Positions 26,539-35,424 of a stretch of DNA of 64,000 nt are shown one piece after another (the first letter of the stretch is position 1; each line of letters opens with the position of its first letter). The DNA is taken from positions 1 through 64,000 of the forward strand of contig CAZXAU010000004.1 in the NCBI GenBank assembly GCA_964638675.1, written 5' to 3'. The stretch comes from SIG714 sp964638675. Lineage in GTDB: Bacteria; Bacillota; Clostridia; Oscillospirales; CAG-272. A program made the translations under genes and the position numbers. Below the pieces are notes generated by a model. That model made no database searches. It had not been told where the DNA came from and saw nothing but the letters and a program-made list of their open reading frames with translations.

Positions 26539-28176
26539 TTATTCCTGTATATTGCCCCTGTCGGCATGGAATACCCATGTTCTCTGAACATCGTACATTG
26601 CAAAGAACATTACTGTCTCAACGACCATTTTGATCAGAACATTCACAAATGAATTGCTCCTTACATCGAGCCATTTTGCAAGCAACGGCACAGCCACCAT
26701 TGCCACGACCACCTGAATGATCACGAGTATGAAATATTTCCAAAGCGCCTTTTTATTTTTTTCATGGCTTGTGAAAGCAACCTTCTTGTTGAGAGAATAG
26801 TTGACTATAGATGAGATTATTCTCGCCGGGATGAACGCCGCCACATTGGGATCGGTTATTTCATAGATAAATGATGCCAGCCATATGAAGATCAGATACA
26901 GGATATTATCGGTTGCAGACGATATGAGAGAATTGAGAGAATACAATCCGAAGTTTCTCATTACAACCTTGAAAATTCTCCAGGAATCCTTGAATGGTCT
27001 GTAATGAGAGCTTTTGTTCTCCTCAATATACACCGTTTCTATTATTTGCTCCGAAAGGCCTATCTTATTAGGCTTGAGTATCATGAGCATATTTGTCTCA
27101 TATTCAAATCTGTCGCCTCTTGCACTTGACAGAACAGGTATTGCCGAATTCGGAAAAGCACGCAGACCTGTCTGAGTGTCGGATATCTTCACACCGCCGA
27201 AGATGCGAAGTATCGCCGATGCCGTTCTGTTTCCGACTCTTGAGCGTTTCGGTACATCGGGGCCCGAGAAATCACGGACTCCGAGAACAAGATCTCCGGT
27301 TTCAAGCATCATTTCGGCACACGCCTTTGCATCGGATGCACGGTGCTGATTATCTCCGTCCACGGTAATGACACCGAGTCCTTCGGGTCTGTTTTGCATA
27401 TACCAGCAAAGGGCTGTTTTGATCGCCGCTCCCTTGCCTTTGTTGACTCCATGCTTAAGCAGGGTAACTTTTCCGGGCATCAGTGCCGCGGCTTCTTCAA
27501 AAAAGTGCTTATTCTTGGGTTTGCTTCCGTCATCAACGATCAGAATATCCTCAAACCCTATTGAGCCTATCTCCCTTACGACATCAAGAAGCTTTGTGTC
27601 GGGATCAAGCGACGGAATGACAACCGTCACCTTTTTATATGAATCATCGCCTTGCTTTTTCTCTTTATTATTCTGAACTTCTTCATTCTGAGCTTTCTGA
27701 ACTGCTTTATCATCATCGAGCGAATCAAGCATTTCAACACGCCTGCAATGCCTTCCGCCCTCAAATTCGCTTTCGGTGAATTCTCTGACAATGTCAAGTG
27801 CAAGCCCGGAAGCCACGACCCTTGCGCCGAGACACAGCACATTGGCGTCGTTGTGTTTTCTCGTCATTCTTGCACTGAATGTATCCGAGCAAAGTGCGGC
27901 ACGGATTCCGCTGTGTTTGTTTGCCGCCATGGACATTCCGATTCCTGTTCCGCATACGAGAATTCCGAGCGTTGCCCTGCCCGATGTAATCTCGCAGCAG
28001 AGCTTTTCGGCAATCAGCGGATAATCGACCGATTCAGGGCTGTTTGTCCCGACATCGATAGTCTCATAGCCCATTTTGCAAAGCTCGTCCTTTATTTCGT
28101 TTTTGAGGATCATCCCTGCGTGATCCGATCCCAATGCTATAATCTTTTTTTCATTTATGGCATTTATGCTTTTCAT
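26539..28176 (-). CDS. RpiB - GT2 glycosyltransferase - GtrA fusion protein
   Basis: 545 residues from the ATG at 28176; numbers here count from a GTG 13 codons upstream. Residues 24-165 form a complete ribose-5-phosphate isomerase B domain: GSDHAG, LVCGTGIGMSMAANK with catalytic Cys88, RKHNDANVL, and ESEFEGGRHCRRV. A Lys/Glu-rich linker follows (165-192). Residues 194-410 are a polyprenyl-phosphate-type family 2 glycosyltransferase: VVIPSLDP, LIVDDGS, NKGKGAAIKTAL, VDGDNQH. Residues 421-555 are a four-helix GtrA membrane domain, a putative flippase. GT2-GtrA fusions are known; the added isomerase is unusual. The tsaB stop TGA is one base before the ATG, implying coupled reinitiation. Confidence 0.88.
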   Translation of the reverse strand: MKSINAINEKKIIALGSDHAGMILKNEIKDELCKMGYETIDVGTNSPESVDYPLIAEKLCCEITSGRATLGILVCGTGIGMSMAANKHSGIRAALCSDTFSARMTRKHNDANVLCLGARVVASGLALDIVREFTESEFEGGRHCRRVEMLDSLDDDKAVQKAQNEEVQNNKEKKQGDDSYKKVTVVIPSLDPDTKLLDVVREIGSIGFEDILIVDDGSKPKNKHFFEEAAALMPGKVTLLKHGVNKGKGAAIKTALCWYMQNRPEGLGVITVDGDNQHRASDAKACAEMMLETGDLVLGVRDFSGPDVPKRSRVGNRTASAILRIFGGVKISDTQTGLRAFPNSAIPVLSSARGDRFEYETNMLMILKPNKIGLSEQIIETVYIEENKSSHYRPFKDSWRIFKVVMRNFGLYSLNSLISSATDNILYLIFIWLASFIYEITDPNVAAFIPARIISSIVNYSLNKKVAFTSHEKNKKALWKYFILVIIQVVVAMVAVPLLAKWLDVRSNSFVNVLIKMVVETVMFFAMYDVQRTWVFHADRGNIQE

Positions 28177-28177
28177 A

Positions 28178-28891
28178 TCACTGTACACTTGCTTTCTTTT
28201 TTTCATTTGCTTCACGCTCTGCCTGTGATGCCCTTAAATATCCCGGCATAAGTGCAGAATCCGTAAATATACCTTTATCGGTTGCTTGTCTGTATTTCCG
28301 AAGTGCCACGATCGCAACCGATGCCGCATTTTCCTTTATAAGATCATCGGGTAGCGTAGCAATTTTATCATATGTCAATATTTTTCCTGCAAGCCCATAA
28401 CCGTCGCCGACAAGATAAGTCGTCTCTCCGATCTTCCTGAGCTCTGCATCAAGCTCGTCATATGCCGTCATTCTGTCGTTGCACAAACGTGTTATATTCT
28501 GCCCTTCTCCTCTGAACAGTGCATTATAGAATTGATTTCTTCTCGCATCCATAACAGGGCAGATGATTCCTTCATATCCGCGCAGATTCTCTGCAAGGGC
28601 TTCAATTGTCGACACTCCAACACAAGGCTTATTGCTTCCGAAAGCAAGCCCTTTTATTGCCGAAACCCCTATCCTCACTCCTGTAAACGAACCCGGACAG
28701 GATGATGCCGCAAAAAGCTCTATATCCCTGAGGGTAAGCTTTGATTCGCAAAGCAGTGAATCTATAAGCGGCAAAAGCGATTCACTGTGTGTCATACCGT
28801 CGTCGAGTGTTCTCATTGCTATGATTTCATTCCCGTCGTGAATGCATACACTGCAATACGGTGATGATGTATCGACCGCAAGAACGATCAT
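28178..28891 (-). CDS. tsaB: tRNA threonylcarbamoyladenosine biosynthesis protein TsaB
   Basis: Scaffold partner of TsaD in making t6A at position 37 of ANN-decoding tRNAs. 237 residues with the ASKHA-fold N terminus ILAVDTSSPYCSVCI (here LAVDTSS), and GPGSFTGVRIG-type signature read as CPGSFTGVRIGVSAIKGLAFG. Its ATG lies inside the last codons of tsaE, a 4-base overlap. Normally rimI and tsaD follow; here the RpiB-glycosyltransferase fusion follows instead. Confidence 0.95.
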   Translation of the reverse strand: MIVLAVDTSSPYCSVCIHDGNEIIAMRTLDDGMTHSESLLPLIDSLLCESKLTLRDIELFAASSCPGSFTGVRIGVSAIKGLAFGSNKPCVGVSTIEALAENLRGYEGIICPVMDARRNQFYNALFRGEGQNITRLCNDRMTAYDELDAELRKIGETTYLVGDGYGLAGKILTYDKIATLPDDLIKENAASVAIVALRKYRQATDKGIFTDSALMPGYLRASQAEREANEKKKASVQ

Positions 28892-29334
28892 TGGCTCTTT
28901 CTCCTGACTCTTGTCACAGTGATTCTTCTCGTCGTTTCGGACTGCTTTTCAAATTTTATTACATAGTGCTTGAATGTCAGCTCATCATCAGGAATTCTTT
29001 CTGCCCATTCAGCAAAAACGATTCCTTTTCCGACATGGTCAAAAAATCCGGTCGTTTCAAGATCGTCACGTGATGAAGCTCTGTACAGATCATAATGATA
29101 AATATGCATTCCATCGCCCTTGTACTCATTTACCGTACCGTATGTAGGGCTGGAAACATGGCATGAGGGGATAATACGTTCGGCGGCACCTCTTACAAAT
29201 GCGGTCTTACCGTCCCCCATCTCACCATATAAAAGCACAACATCTCCCTCAAGAAGTATGCCTGCTATAAGTCTGCCGAATCTTTCTGTTTTTGCGGCAT
29301 CATCGGTAACAACGTCAAAAAGAAGTTCCTTCAT
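28888..29334 (-). CDS. tsaE: tRNA threonylcarbamoyladenosine biosynthesis ATPase TsaE
   Basis: P-loop ATPase that regenerates the TsaB-TsaD complex during t6A synthesis. 148 residues. The Walker A is YGEMGDGKTAFVRG, and the family motifs SSPTYGTVNEY and HYDLYR are present, followed by FAEWAERI. It heads the tsaE-tsaB-fusion operon behind a strong promoter at 29485-29513. Confidence 0.95.
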   Translation of the reverse strand: MKELLFDVVTDDAAKTERFGRLIAGILLEGDVVLLYGEMGDGKTAFVRGAAERIIPSCHVSSPTYGTVNEYKGDGMHIYHYDLYRASSRDDLETTGFFDHVGKGIVFAEWAERIPDDELTFKHYVIKFEKQSETTRRITVTRVRRKSQ

Positions 29335-29484
29335 ATTACTTATATCCTTTCGTTTTCACTTATATATCCTTCAGTTTATCCAATACTTTTATTTTATACA
29401 CTGCCTGACTTCAAAATCCATTTTAAAAAGTTTCGCTTTTACGCCTGACTGATTATTTTCAATTGCTTGCTGTGCTACAACGAT

Positions 29485-29513
29485 ATGATAGCATCTTTTT
29501 AATGTTTTGTCAA
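29485..29513 (-). promoter_or_regulatory. Sigma-A promoter for tsaE-tsaB
   Basis: On the minus strand TTGACA (29508-29513), a 17-base spacer and TATCAT (29485-29490). Initiation near 29478 leaves about 145 bases of leader before tsaE. Confidence 0.8.
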
Positions 29514-29663
29514 GCTTTCAAAAGCAAATAATCAAATCACAACGGCATATATTCGATCACAACGATAAACTCCGCATAAAAGCAGGTTTCTTGATTTTTA
29601 TCCGTTTGCTTTTTGGTTATACGTTTATGTTTTGTATGCATCATTGACTGTCTTATAAATATA
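29514..29663. other. Gap between GH97 terminator and tsaE promoter
   Basis: AT-rich sequence with no recognised gene, repeat or RNA. CACAACG occurs twice (29538 and 29558 regions) but without clear meaning. Confidence 0.4.
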
Positions 29664-29699
29664 TTCCGGGGAAGCCCCCTGTCGAAGACTTCCCCGGAA
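29664..29699 (-). terminator. Terminator after the GH97 gene
   Basis: TTCCGGGGAAG (29664-29674) pairs perfectly with CTTCCCCGGAA (29689-29699). On the minus strand the hairpin is followed by a moderately T-rich stretch (TATATTTAT). Confidence 0.75.
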
Positions 29700-29742
29700 A
29701 TTCTGATTATTTAAAGCGATATGCCATCATTGACCGGTCACT

Positions 29743-32700
29743 TTATTTTTTTGATTTTTTCTTCAGTACAAAAACAACTGCACCTGCGACAACAAGGCAA
29801 ACCAAAACTACGACCACTACGATTACAACTGTACTGTCGCCCTTTTTATCAGACTGATCTGTCGGCGTTGAGGTTGCTGTCGGTTCGGGTGTTTCGCCCG
29901 GAACTGCCCTTGCCTTAACTTCAACTTTTGCAGACAGGCTGAATGCACCTTCTGAAACCTCATCGGGAATATTCTTTATCTTTCCGGTAAATGTATATTC
30001 ACCCGACTTGAGCGGATTGTAATCATTACAGCTCCATACGATCTCAACTTCTTCTACGCTATCATCACTGAGTGTGATCTTAACTTTTTCCGGAAGTCCT
30101 ATATTCGCAATTTCGGTTCCGTTGTCGACAGATACCTTGAGATCTTTCTCCATATCGGATGAAACGATCGTTCTGTCTCCATCATTGTTTTTAACAAATG
30201 CAGAAACAGACTCACCGTTGATGCGAAGATCAAGTATTGTTACATTTTCAACAGTTGAACCGCCTGCCGAGCAGGAATAGATTCCGATCATCGGATCATC
30301 AAGTGTAAGTATATTCTTCACCGAGACGTTTTTTCCAAACGTTGTCCAGTCCTTGGTACCGCCTGTTGAATATGCAAAGCTTGCAACTCCGTTCTTGACC
30401 TCGATCTTCAACCACAGTCCCATATAAGCCACAGTCGACTGGGGCTCGTAAGTAAATCTGCCGTTTGATGAAGAACCGGCGATAGCATACATACTTGAAG
30501 GATATTTGTCCCCGTCAGGATCTGTAAATGCGAAGGCCACACTTGCCGCATTTGTGAGAGAACCTTTGTTGAAGATCATTATACCTGCCTGTGAATGATA
30601 TTTTTTGAAGTTTGCTTTAATCTTTAAAAGCACCTCAAAATCACCCTTAGGAGCATTTGTCGCAATTATATTCTTTATACTTCCCGACATATTGCCGGCA
30701 ACAGACCTTAAGATCAGATTGCCGCTGTCGTTCACATAAAATCCGTAATCCGAGCTTGCAAGCGGATTGATCAGTGTCCAATCACCTCTGAGAGAGCTTC
30801 CGCCTGTTGTAACCTCAATATTGTATACAAGCTTCACGCTATCGTCGAAATAGGATCTTGCGGTAATTGTTGCCTTTCCGACACGAACTCCTGTTATTTC
30901 GCCTCTTGTTACAATTACAACGTTCTCATCCGATGATTCCCAAAGAAGATCTGCAAACTTGAGTCCTGCAGGCTCAAGTGTATATCCAAGAACTGTTGTT
31001 TCTCCGCCTTTTATAACTATATCGGTTTTGTCCGATTTAATTGCTGTTATATTTGTATCTGCCGATTTTTTGATGATCCTCATCACAAATCCGCCGTTTG
31101 AAAGCATGCTTACACTTATCTTATCGCCTTTTTTAACGCTGACAACTTTATTATCGGTGTCATATCTCGACTTTCCGTCAGCAAATATAAGTGCTGTATA
31201 TTCGCCATCACTGTCAAGGAAATCAAATGTTATATCAACGCTTCTTGCACTTACAGTCATTCCTCCTACATACCACGAATCGCCCGATCTTCTTGCCATG
31301 ACCGTATACTGACCCGGGAAACCTGAAACAAATTTTGTTTCGTTCCACGAACTTGGGAGATCCTTGTAAAAGAGATATTCATCGCCTGTAAGATATTCAT
31401 CCGGTTTGCTTGCCATGCACTGCATTCCTGATTCAAAGAGAACATTGACTGCAAGCTGTGAACCTATTGTGGTTGACCAGTTGACAGAAGGATTGTAACG
31501 GGGGGTTACATCCATAGGACCTACAACACCTCTTGTAAATGTCCATACAACTGCGTCGTTGGTACCGAATCCGCCGTATTCCTCACCGTTGACCGCTTCA
31601 CGGTTGATTATGTTGGGGTAATACTGACGTTCGCCTGTGGGCTTATTTGCACCGTGAACATTGGCGATCAGCTTATTCTTATAGCATTCTTCATAGATTG
31701 CTTTATAGTACGAAATGTGCGGAGCATCCTCCGAATCGAAGAAGTCGACCTTAATTCCCTTGATTCCCTTGTCTGCCCACTCCTTGAGAACTTCTCTCTC
31801 TGCAGGAGTGTCAAGATCGGCACAGAGAACCCAGACAATTATACCGACGCCCTTGTCATCGGCATATTGGATCATCTCATCAAACCATGCGTAATATCCG
31901 TCGTATTTCTTACCGTTCTTGTTTACAACCGGCTGCCATCCCTCATCAAGAATAAGGTATTTCCAACCAAGTTCGCTCGCAAGATCGATATATCTCTTGA
32001 TAATTTTGTAGTCATGCTGTCCAGCATATCCTTCGGTAAGCCACATCCATGCGGTTACACCTGGCTGAACCCAGGATGAATCTTCGTCGCGTCTTTCGCT
32101 GACGTCTTCGACAAGGTTACTCTCAACTATGGTATCAAGTCCGCCGACAATTCCCATTCTCCATGGAGAAGTGAAGGGAATGCAGGTCTGAACGCTGTCT
32201 GCGATAACCTTCGGTGCCCACTGAAGAGTGAGCTCACGTTTGCTTGCCTTTGTCATAGAACCGACATACGGGTCACCGTAAAGCTCGGCTTCGGTGAGAA
32301 GCACCCATGTATCGCCGGTGTTATAAAGAATCGGAAATGCAAGATATCCGCTTACATTGTCAGATGAATATTTTCCGTATCCTGCCTCGTGGTTGAAGCT
32401 GTCTGTCAGATTCGAGACCTTGATTGCATAAATATCGCTCTTTGAGGGAAGAACAAAACTGCTTGTTTCACCCGTAAAGGTCAGACCTTTATCATCCTGG
32501 GTTCCGTTTTTGTTGCTGATAGTATATCTGAAAGCAAATCCGTCATCATATGCTCTGAATATTACATCATAGTAATATTCCGATTTTTCAAAACGGACTG
32601 TAAGCTCGTTTGCATGATCGTATCCTTCATCGCACTTTCCGGAATAGTTTACATAATGCTCGTCAATAACCTTCGTGCTTTGCGAAACGAATGTAAATCC

Positions 32701-33693
32701 GTCAGTGAAAAGGCACTCCTGAGCCTTAATTCCGATGTCGGAGCCCTCTTCAACGACAACGGTGTTTCCCTTTTTTACAGAGTATGTAATTTCGCCGAAT
32801 TTTCCCTGCGATATCACTGCTGTGATAGTTTTGTCAGGTGATTCGACATTCCAGGTATTCATGAGCTTTTCATCATAAGAAGACACTGTCAGGGTATCGC
32901 TTATCGTTCTGTCGCCTTCTGTATATGTTGCGGTAATGCCGGTGCTTCCGATACCCACAAGCTTAACACTGCCGCCATTTGATACGGTAGCTATCTGTGT
33001 GTTCTCGGATTTGTATACCACGCCGGCAGGAGTATAAGTCTCACCGTTCACACGCTTTGCGGTGGTTGTGAGCTTAATAGTGCTTCCTATAGCCGCCTCT
33101 GTCTTATCCGCACTGACAGTAACTGACATCAGTGATGTAGGATCTGCGTTTCCGATTACCAACTTTGCATCTGCCCACACCGAGTGGTCACCGGTATTGC
33201 CGTCGCCGGCATCTGTGGTTTTCAAAGTGAGGATTTTCGTTCCCGTCGGAATTTCAACAATTATGTGCTCAGCTGCCGTGCCAATCTTGAAAGTTCCGCT
33301 CTTATACATGCTCTTTCCGTCGGCAAGAACCTCAAAGGTCACTGATGACGACTGCGGAAAGGCATTATCGGAAGAATTGTTGACGCCAATGTAGGCTTCA
33401 AATGTTCCGTACAATTTATTCGAGATATCATATTCTATCTCCGATGAGGCGTGCACAAACACACCCTTGTCATATGTAACGAAATTTCCTTTTCCGTCCG
33501 ATATGCTGATCTTTTTGCCGTCAAAGCCCTTGTCCTTACACAAAGCCCCCCAACCGGTCGCCACCGATTTTTCGGTCATATCGCTCACATAAGTAAAGTC
33601 TTTGTCAGCAAGCGAAAATGTTCCCGCTATACAGATCACAAGAATCAGCACCAGACTTGCTATGCACAGCGCCAATGTAGATTTCTTTTTCAT
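29743..33693 (-). CDS. Cell-surface GH97 glycoside hydrolase, multidomain
   Basis: 1316 residues. A signal-like helix (5-28) precedes an NPCBM carbohydrate-binding domain (about 32-185) and a Big2 Ig-like domain (190-272). A GH97 N-terminal beta domain (278-540) leads to the GH97 catalytic barrel (545-760) with AWMWLTEG, YLILDEGWQP, GIKVDFFDSED, NVHGANKPTGERQYYPN and NREAVNGEEY. The GH97 C-terminal domain (to about 875), a second Big2 (880-962), a concanavalin/laminin-G-like domain (about 970-1160), another Ig-like domain, a Pro/Thr spacer and a C-terminal helix with KKKSKK complete it. Asp650 sits where retaining alpha-galactosidase-type members have their nucleophile. Anchoring is by the terminal helix; no LPXTG is seen. 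SD is AAGGAG. Confidence 0.92.
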   Translation of the reverse strand: MKKKSTLALCIASLVLILVICIAGTFSLADKDFTYVSDMTEKSVATGWGALCKDKGFDGKKISISDGKGNFVTYDKGVFVHASSEIEYDISNKLYGTFEAYIGVNNSSDNAFPQSSSVTFEVLADGKSMYKSGTFKIGTAAEHIIVEIPTGTKILTLKTTDAGDGNTGDHSVWADAKLVIGNADPTSLMSVTVSADKTEAAIGSTIKLTTTAKRVNGETYTPAGVVYKSENTQIATVSNGGSVKLVGIGSTGITATYTEGDRTISDTLTVSSYDEKLMNTWNVESPDKTITAVISQGKFGEITYSVKKGNTVVVEEGSDIGIKAQECLFTDGFTFVSQSTKVIDEHYVNYSGKCDEGYDHANELTVRFEKSEYYYDVIFRAYDDGFAFRYTISNKNGTQDDKGLTFTGETSSFVLPSKSDIYAIKVSNLTDSFNHEAGYGKYSSDNVSGYLAFPILYNTGDTWVLLTEAELYGDPYVGSMTKASKRELTLQWAPKVIADSVQTCIPFTSPWRMGIVGGLDTIVESNLVEDVSERRDEDSSWVQPGVTAWMWLTEGYAGQHDYKIIKRYIDLASELGWKYLILDEGWQPVVNKNGKKYDGYYAWFDEMIQYADDKGVGIIVWVLCADLDTPAEREVLKEWADKGIKGIKVDFFDSEDAPHISYYKAIYEECYKNKLIANVHGANKPTGERQYYPNIINREAVNGEEYGGFGTNDAVVWTFTRGVVGPMDVTPRYNPSVNWSTTIGSQLAVNVLFESGMQCMASKPDEYLTGDEYLFYKDLPSSWNETKFVSGFPGQYTVMARRSGDSWYVGGMTVSARSVDITFDFLDSDGEYTALIFADGKSRYDTDNKVVSVKKGDKISVSMLSNGGFVMRIIKKSADTNITAIKSDKTDIVIKGGETTVLGYTLEPAGLKFADLLWESSDENVVIVTRGEITGVRVGKATITARSYFDDSVKLVYNIEVTTGGSSLRGDWTLINPLASSDYGFYVNDSGNLILRSVAGNMSGSIKNIIATNAPKGDFEVLLKIKANFKKYHSQAGIMIFNKGSLTNAASVAFAFTDPDGDKYPSSMYAIAGSSSNGRFTYEPQSTVAYMGLWLKIEVKNGVASFAYSTGGTKDWTTFGKNVSVKNILTLDDPMIGIYSCSAGGSTVENVTILDLRINGESVSAFVKNNDGDRTIVSSDMEKDLKVSVDNGTEIANIGLPEKVKITLSDDSVEEVEIVWSCNDYNPLKSGEYTFTGKIKNIPDEVSEGAFSLSAKVEVKARAVPGETPEPTATSTPTDQSDKKGDSTVVIVVVVVLVCLVVAGAVVFVLKKKSKK

Positions 33694-33856
33694 AATGTTT
33701 CTCCTTGAATTTTTTATTTTATGTTAAGCCGGTCATCAAAGCACAACGGCAAACATTTATACAGTAAGTTAAATTCCGGGAAAATTGCGAAATACACCGG
33801 GCGTAATAAATCGGTCGGTTCCCGGTTTTATTTGATTTGTTTTTTTGTCAGTTATG

Positions 33857-34072
33857 TTATTTTCTGTTTTTATTTCTTTGCGAAACCTTTTCGATACTTC
33901 CGTCAGGCCGCTTTATGACCGCCGAATCAAGAATTCCCGTAAAGCTTGCACGAAATTCAAGAATATACTCATTCCGGAGCTTTGCCTGCTCTTCTTTTTC
34001 CTCGTCGGTCAAACCTTCTGCCTTTTGTTTTCTCGCAAGAAAATTGATTCTGTCGATTTTTTCTTTTTCCAT
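33857..34072 (-). CDS. DUF896 (UPF0291) family protein
   Basis: A small 71-residue protein with the DUF896 pattern: INFLARKQKAEGLTDEEKEEQAKLRNEYI followed by a short basic tail, here split as INFLARKQKAEGLT and EQAKLRNEYILEFR. The family (B. subtilis YnzC) forms a short helical hairpin, and its role is unknown. A strong purine-rich SD (AAGGAAA) precedes the ATG. It lies 57 bases after cysK. Confidence 0.88.
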   Translation of the reverse strand: MEKEKIDRINFLARKQKAEGLTDEEKEEQAKLRNEYILEFRASFTGILDSAVIKRPDGSIEKVSQRNKNRK

Positions 34073-34129
34073 GGTTGGTTGTTTCCTTTTCCTTAGGATC
34101 TGCGATCATACAATGTTCGCCGGCACTTT

Positions 34130-35065
34130 TCACTCGCCGTCAAAGAGCGGTGTTGAAAAATATCTCTCGGCAGTGTCGGGAAGGATCGTAAGCACGGTCT
34201 TGCCTTTTCCGAGCTTTTTTGCGAGCTTTATTGCCGCTGCAACATTCGTTCCCGATGATATTCCGCACATAAGTCCCTCCTTTGAGGCAAGAGCACGTGA
34301 TGTTTCAAGTGCTTCATCATCGGTAACGATCTCTATATGCGAATAGATACCGCAGTCAAGATTTTTGGGAATAAGCCCGTCGCCGATGCCCATCTGGATA
34401 TGACTGCCGATGCTCCCCCCCGCAAGAATTGCGGCATTTTCAGGCTCGACGGCCCATATCTCGATGTCCGGATTGTGCTCTTTCAGCACCTTTCCGATTC
34501 CGCTTATAGTTCCGCCCGTACCAATTCCCGAACAGAAACCGTCGATCGGTCGGTCGATATCCTCCAGAATCTCTTTTGCAGTTCCCTCAATGTGTGCCAT
34601 CGGATTCGCCGGGTTTTCAAACTGCTGAGGAATGAACACTCTCGGATCGTTCTTTGCCATCTCATATGCACTGTCAAGACATTTTGCTATGCAATCACCG
34701 ATATTTCCTTCATCATGAACAAGCACGACCTTGGCACCGTAATGTGCAACCAGTTTTCTTCTTTCGTATGATACAGAGTCGGGCATGATTATTATGACCT
34801 CATACCCCTTGACCGCTCCGACAACCGAAAGTCCGATTCCCTGATTTCCCGATGTCGGCTCGACAATTATGTTTTCACCGGGTTTAATAATTCCCCGTCT
34901 TTCGGCATCTTCTATCATATAAAGTGCGGTCCTCGTCTTTACAGAGCCACCGACGCAAAGTCCTTCAAATTTTACAACAATATCCGCCATATCATCCTGT
35001 ACGATTCTTTTGAGTCTGACAAGCGGAGTTTTACTCATTGCTTCAAGAATGTTTTCGTAAACCAT
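34130..35065 (-). CDS. cysK: PLP-dependent cysteine synthase family protein (CysK-like)
   Basis: Fold-type II PLP enzyme of 311 residues. It would make cysteine from O-acetylserine and sulfide. The substrate loop is EPTSGNQGIGLS, the phosphate-binding loop is GIGTGGTISGIGKVLK, and the C-terminal Ser site is GISSGTNVAAA. The PLP-lysine region reads LCVGGSVKTRTALYMI, where canonical CysK has NPGGSVKDRIAL. The Lys is kept but the flanking Asn-Pro and Asp are changed. It could therefore prefer another beta-replacement or beta-elimination substrate. SD is AAGGAAA. No cysE or Cys-regulatory leader was seen. Confidence 0.85.
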   Translation of the reverse strand: MVYENILEAMSKTPLVRLKRIVQDDMADIVVKFEGLCVGGSVKTRTALYMIEDAERRGIIKPGENIIVEPTSGNQGIGLSVVGAVKGYEVIIIMPDSVSYERRKLVAHYGAKVVLVHDEGNIGDCIAKCLDSAYEMAKNDPRVFIPQQFENPANPMAHIEGTAKEILEDIDRPIDGFCSGIGTGGTISGIGKVLKEHNPDIEIWAVEPENAAILAGGSIGSHIQMGIGDGLIPKNLDCGIYSHIEIVTDDEALETSRALASKEGLMCGISSGTNVAAAIKLAKKLGKGKTVLTILPDTAERYFSTPLFDGE

Positions 35066-35366
35066 CTATATTTCATTTCCTTCGTTGTTTTGTATAAATT
35101 AGTTAAATCGAAATATTCAAAATATTTCTTTTATGTTGTGTATTTATGTACCGAACGAGCAATTCAGCAGTTATACTACACTTCATCTATCTTATTATAT
35201 ACTATTTGCAAAAAAAATCAAGTGGTTTTGTGAAAAAAAGTTTTTGTGCCCGGCTCTCAGCTCACGGGGATTCAAATCAAAGTACCAAAGCAATTATCAT
35301 CATGAAGTGTTCATGGCTTTTGCGTAAATTTTTTTGCGTTTTTTTCCAAAAGCATCAATTTAACAC
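35066..35366. other. Divergent gap between cysK and galT
   Basis: About 300 bases, AT-rich, with no gene or RNA that I recognise. Upstream control sequences for cysK must lie here but no convincing promoter was read on the minus strand. Confidence 0.4.
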
Positions 35367-35395
35367 TTGACTTTTCTTGAATAAAATTATATACT
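35367..35395 (+). promoter_or_regulatory. Sigma-A promoter for galT
   Basis: TTGACT (35367-35372), a 17-base spacer and TATACT (35390-35395). Initiation near 35402 places the SD GGAGAG very close to the 5' end of the transcript. Confidence 0.75.
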
Positions 35396-35424
35396 TAAGC
35401 GGAAGTATTGGAGAGTGATTAAAA

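Noticed and set aside
35222..35300. tRNA-like GGATTCAAATC segment
   Set aside because: No acceptor stem or anticodon arm can be built around it.
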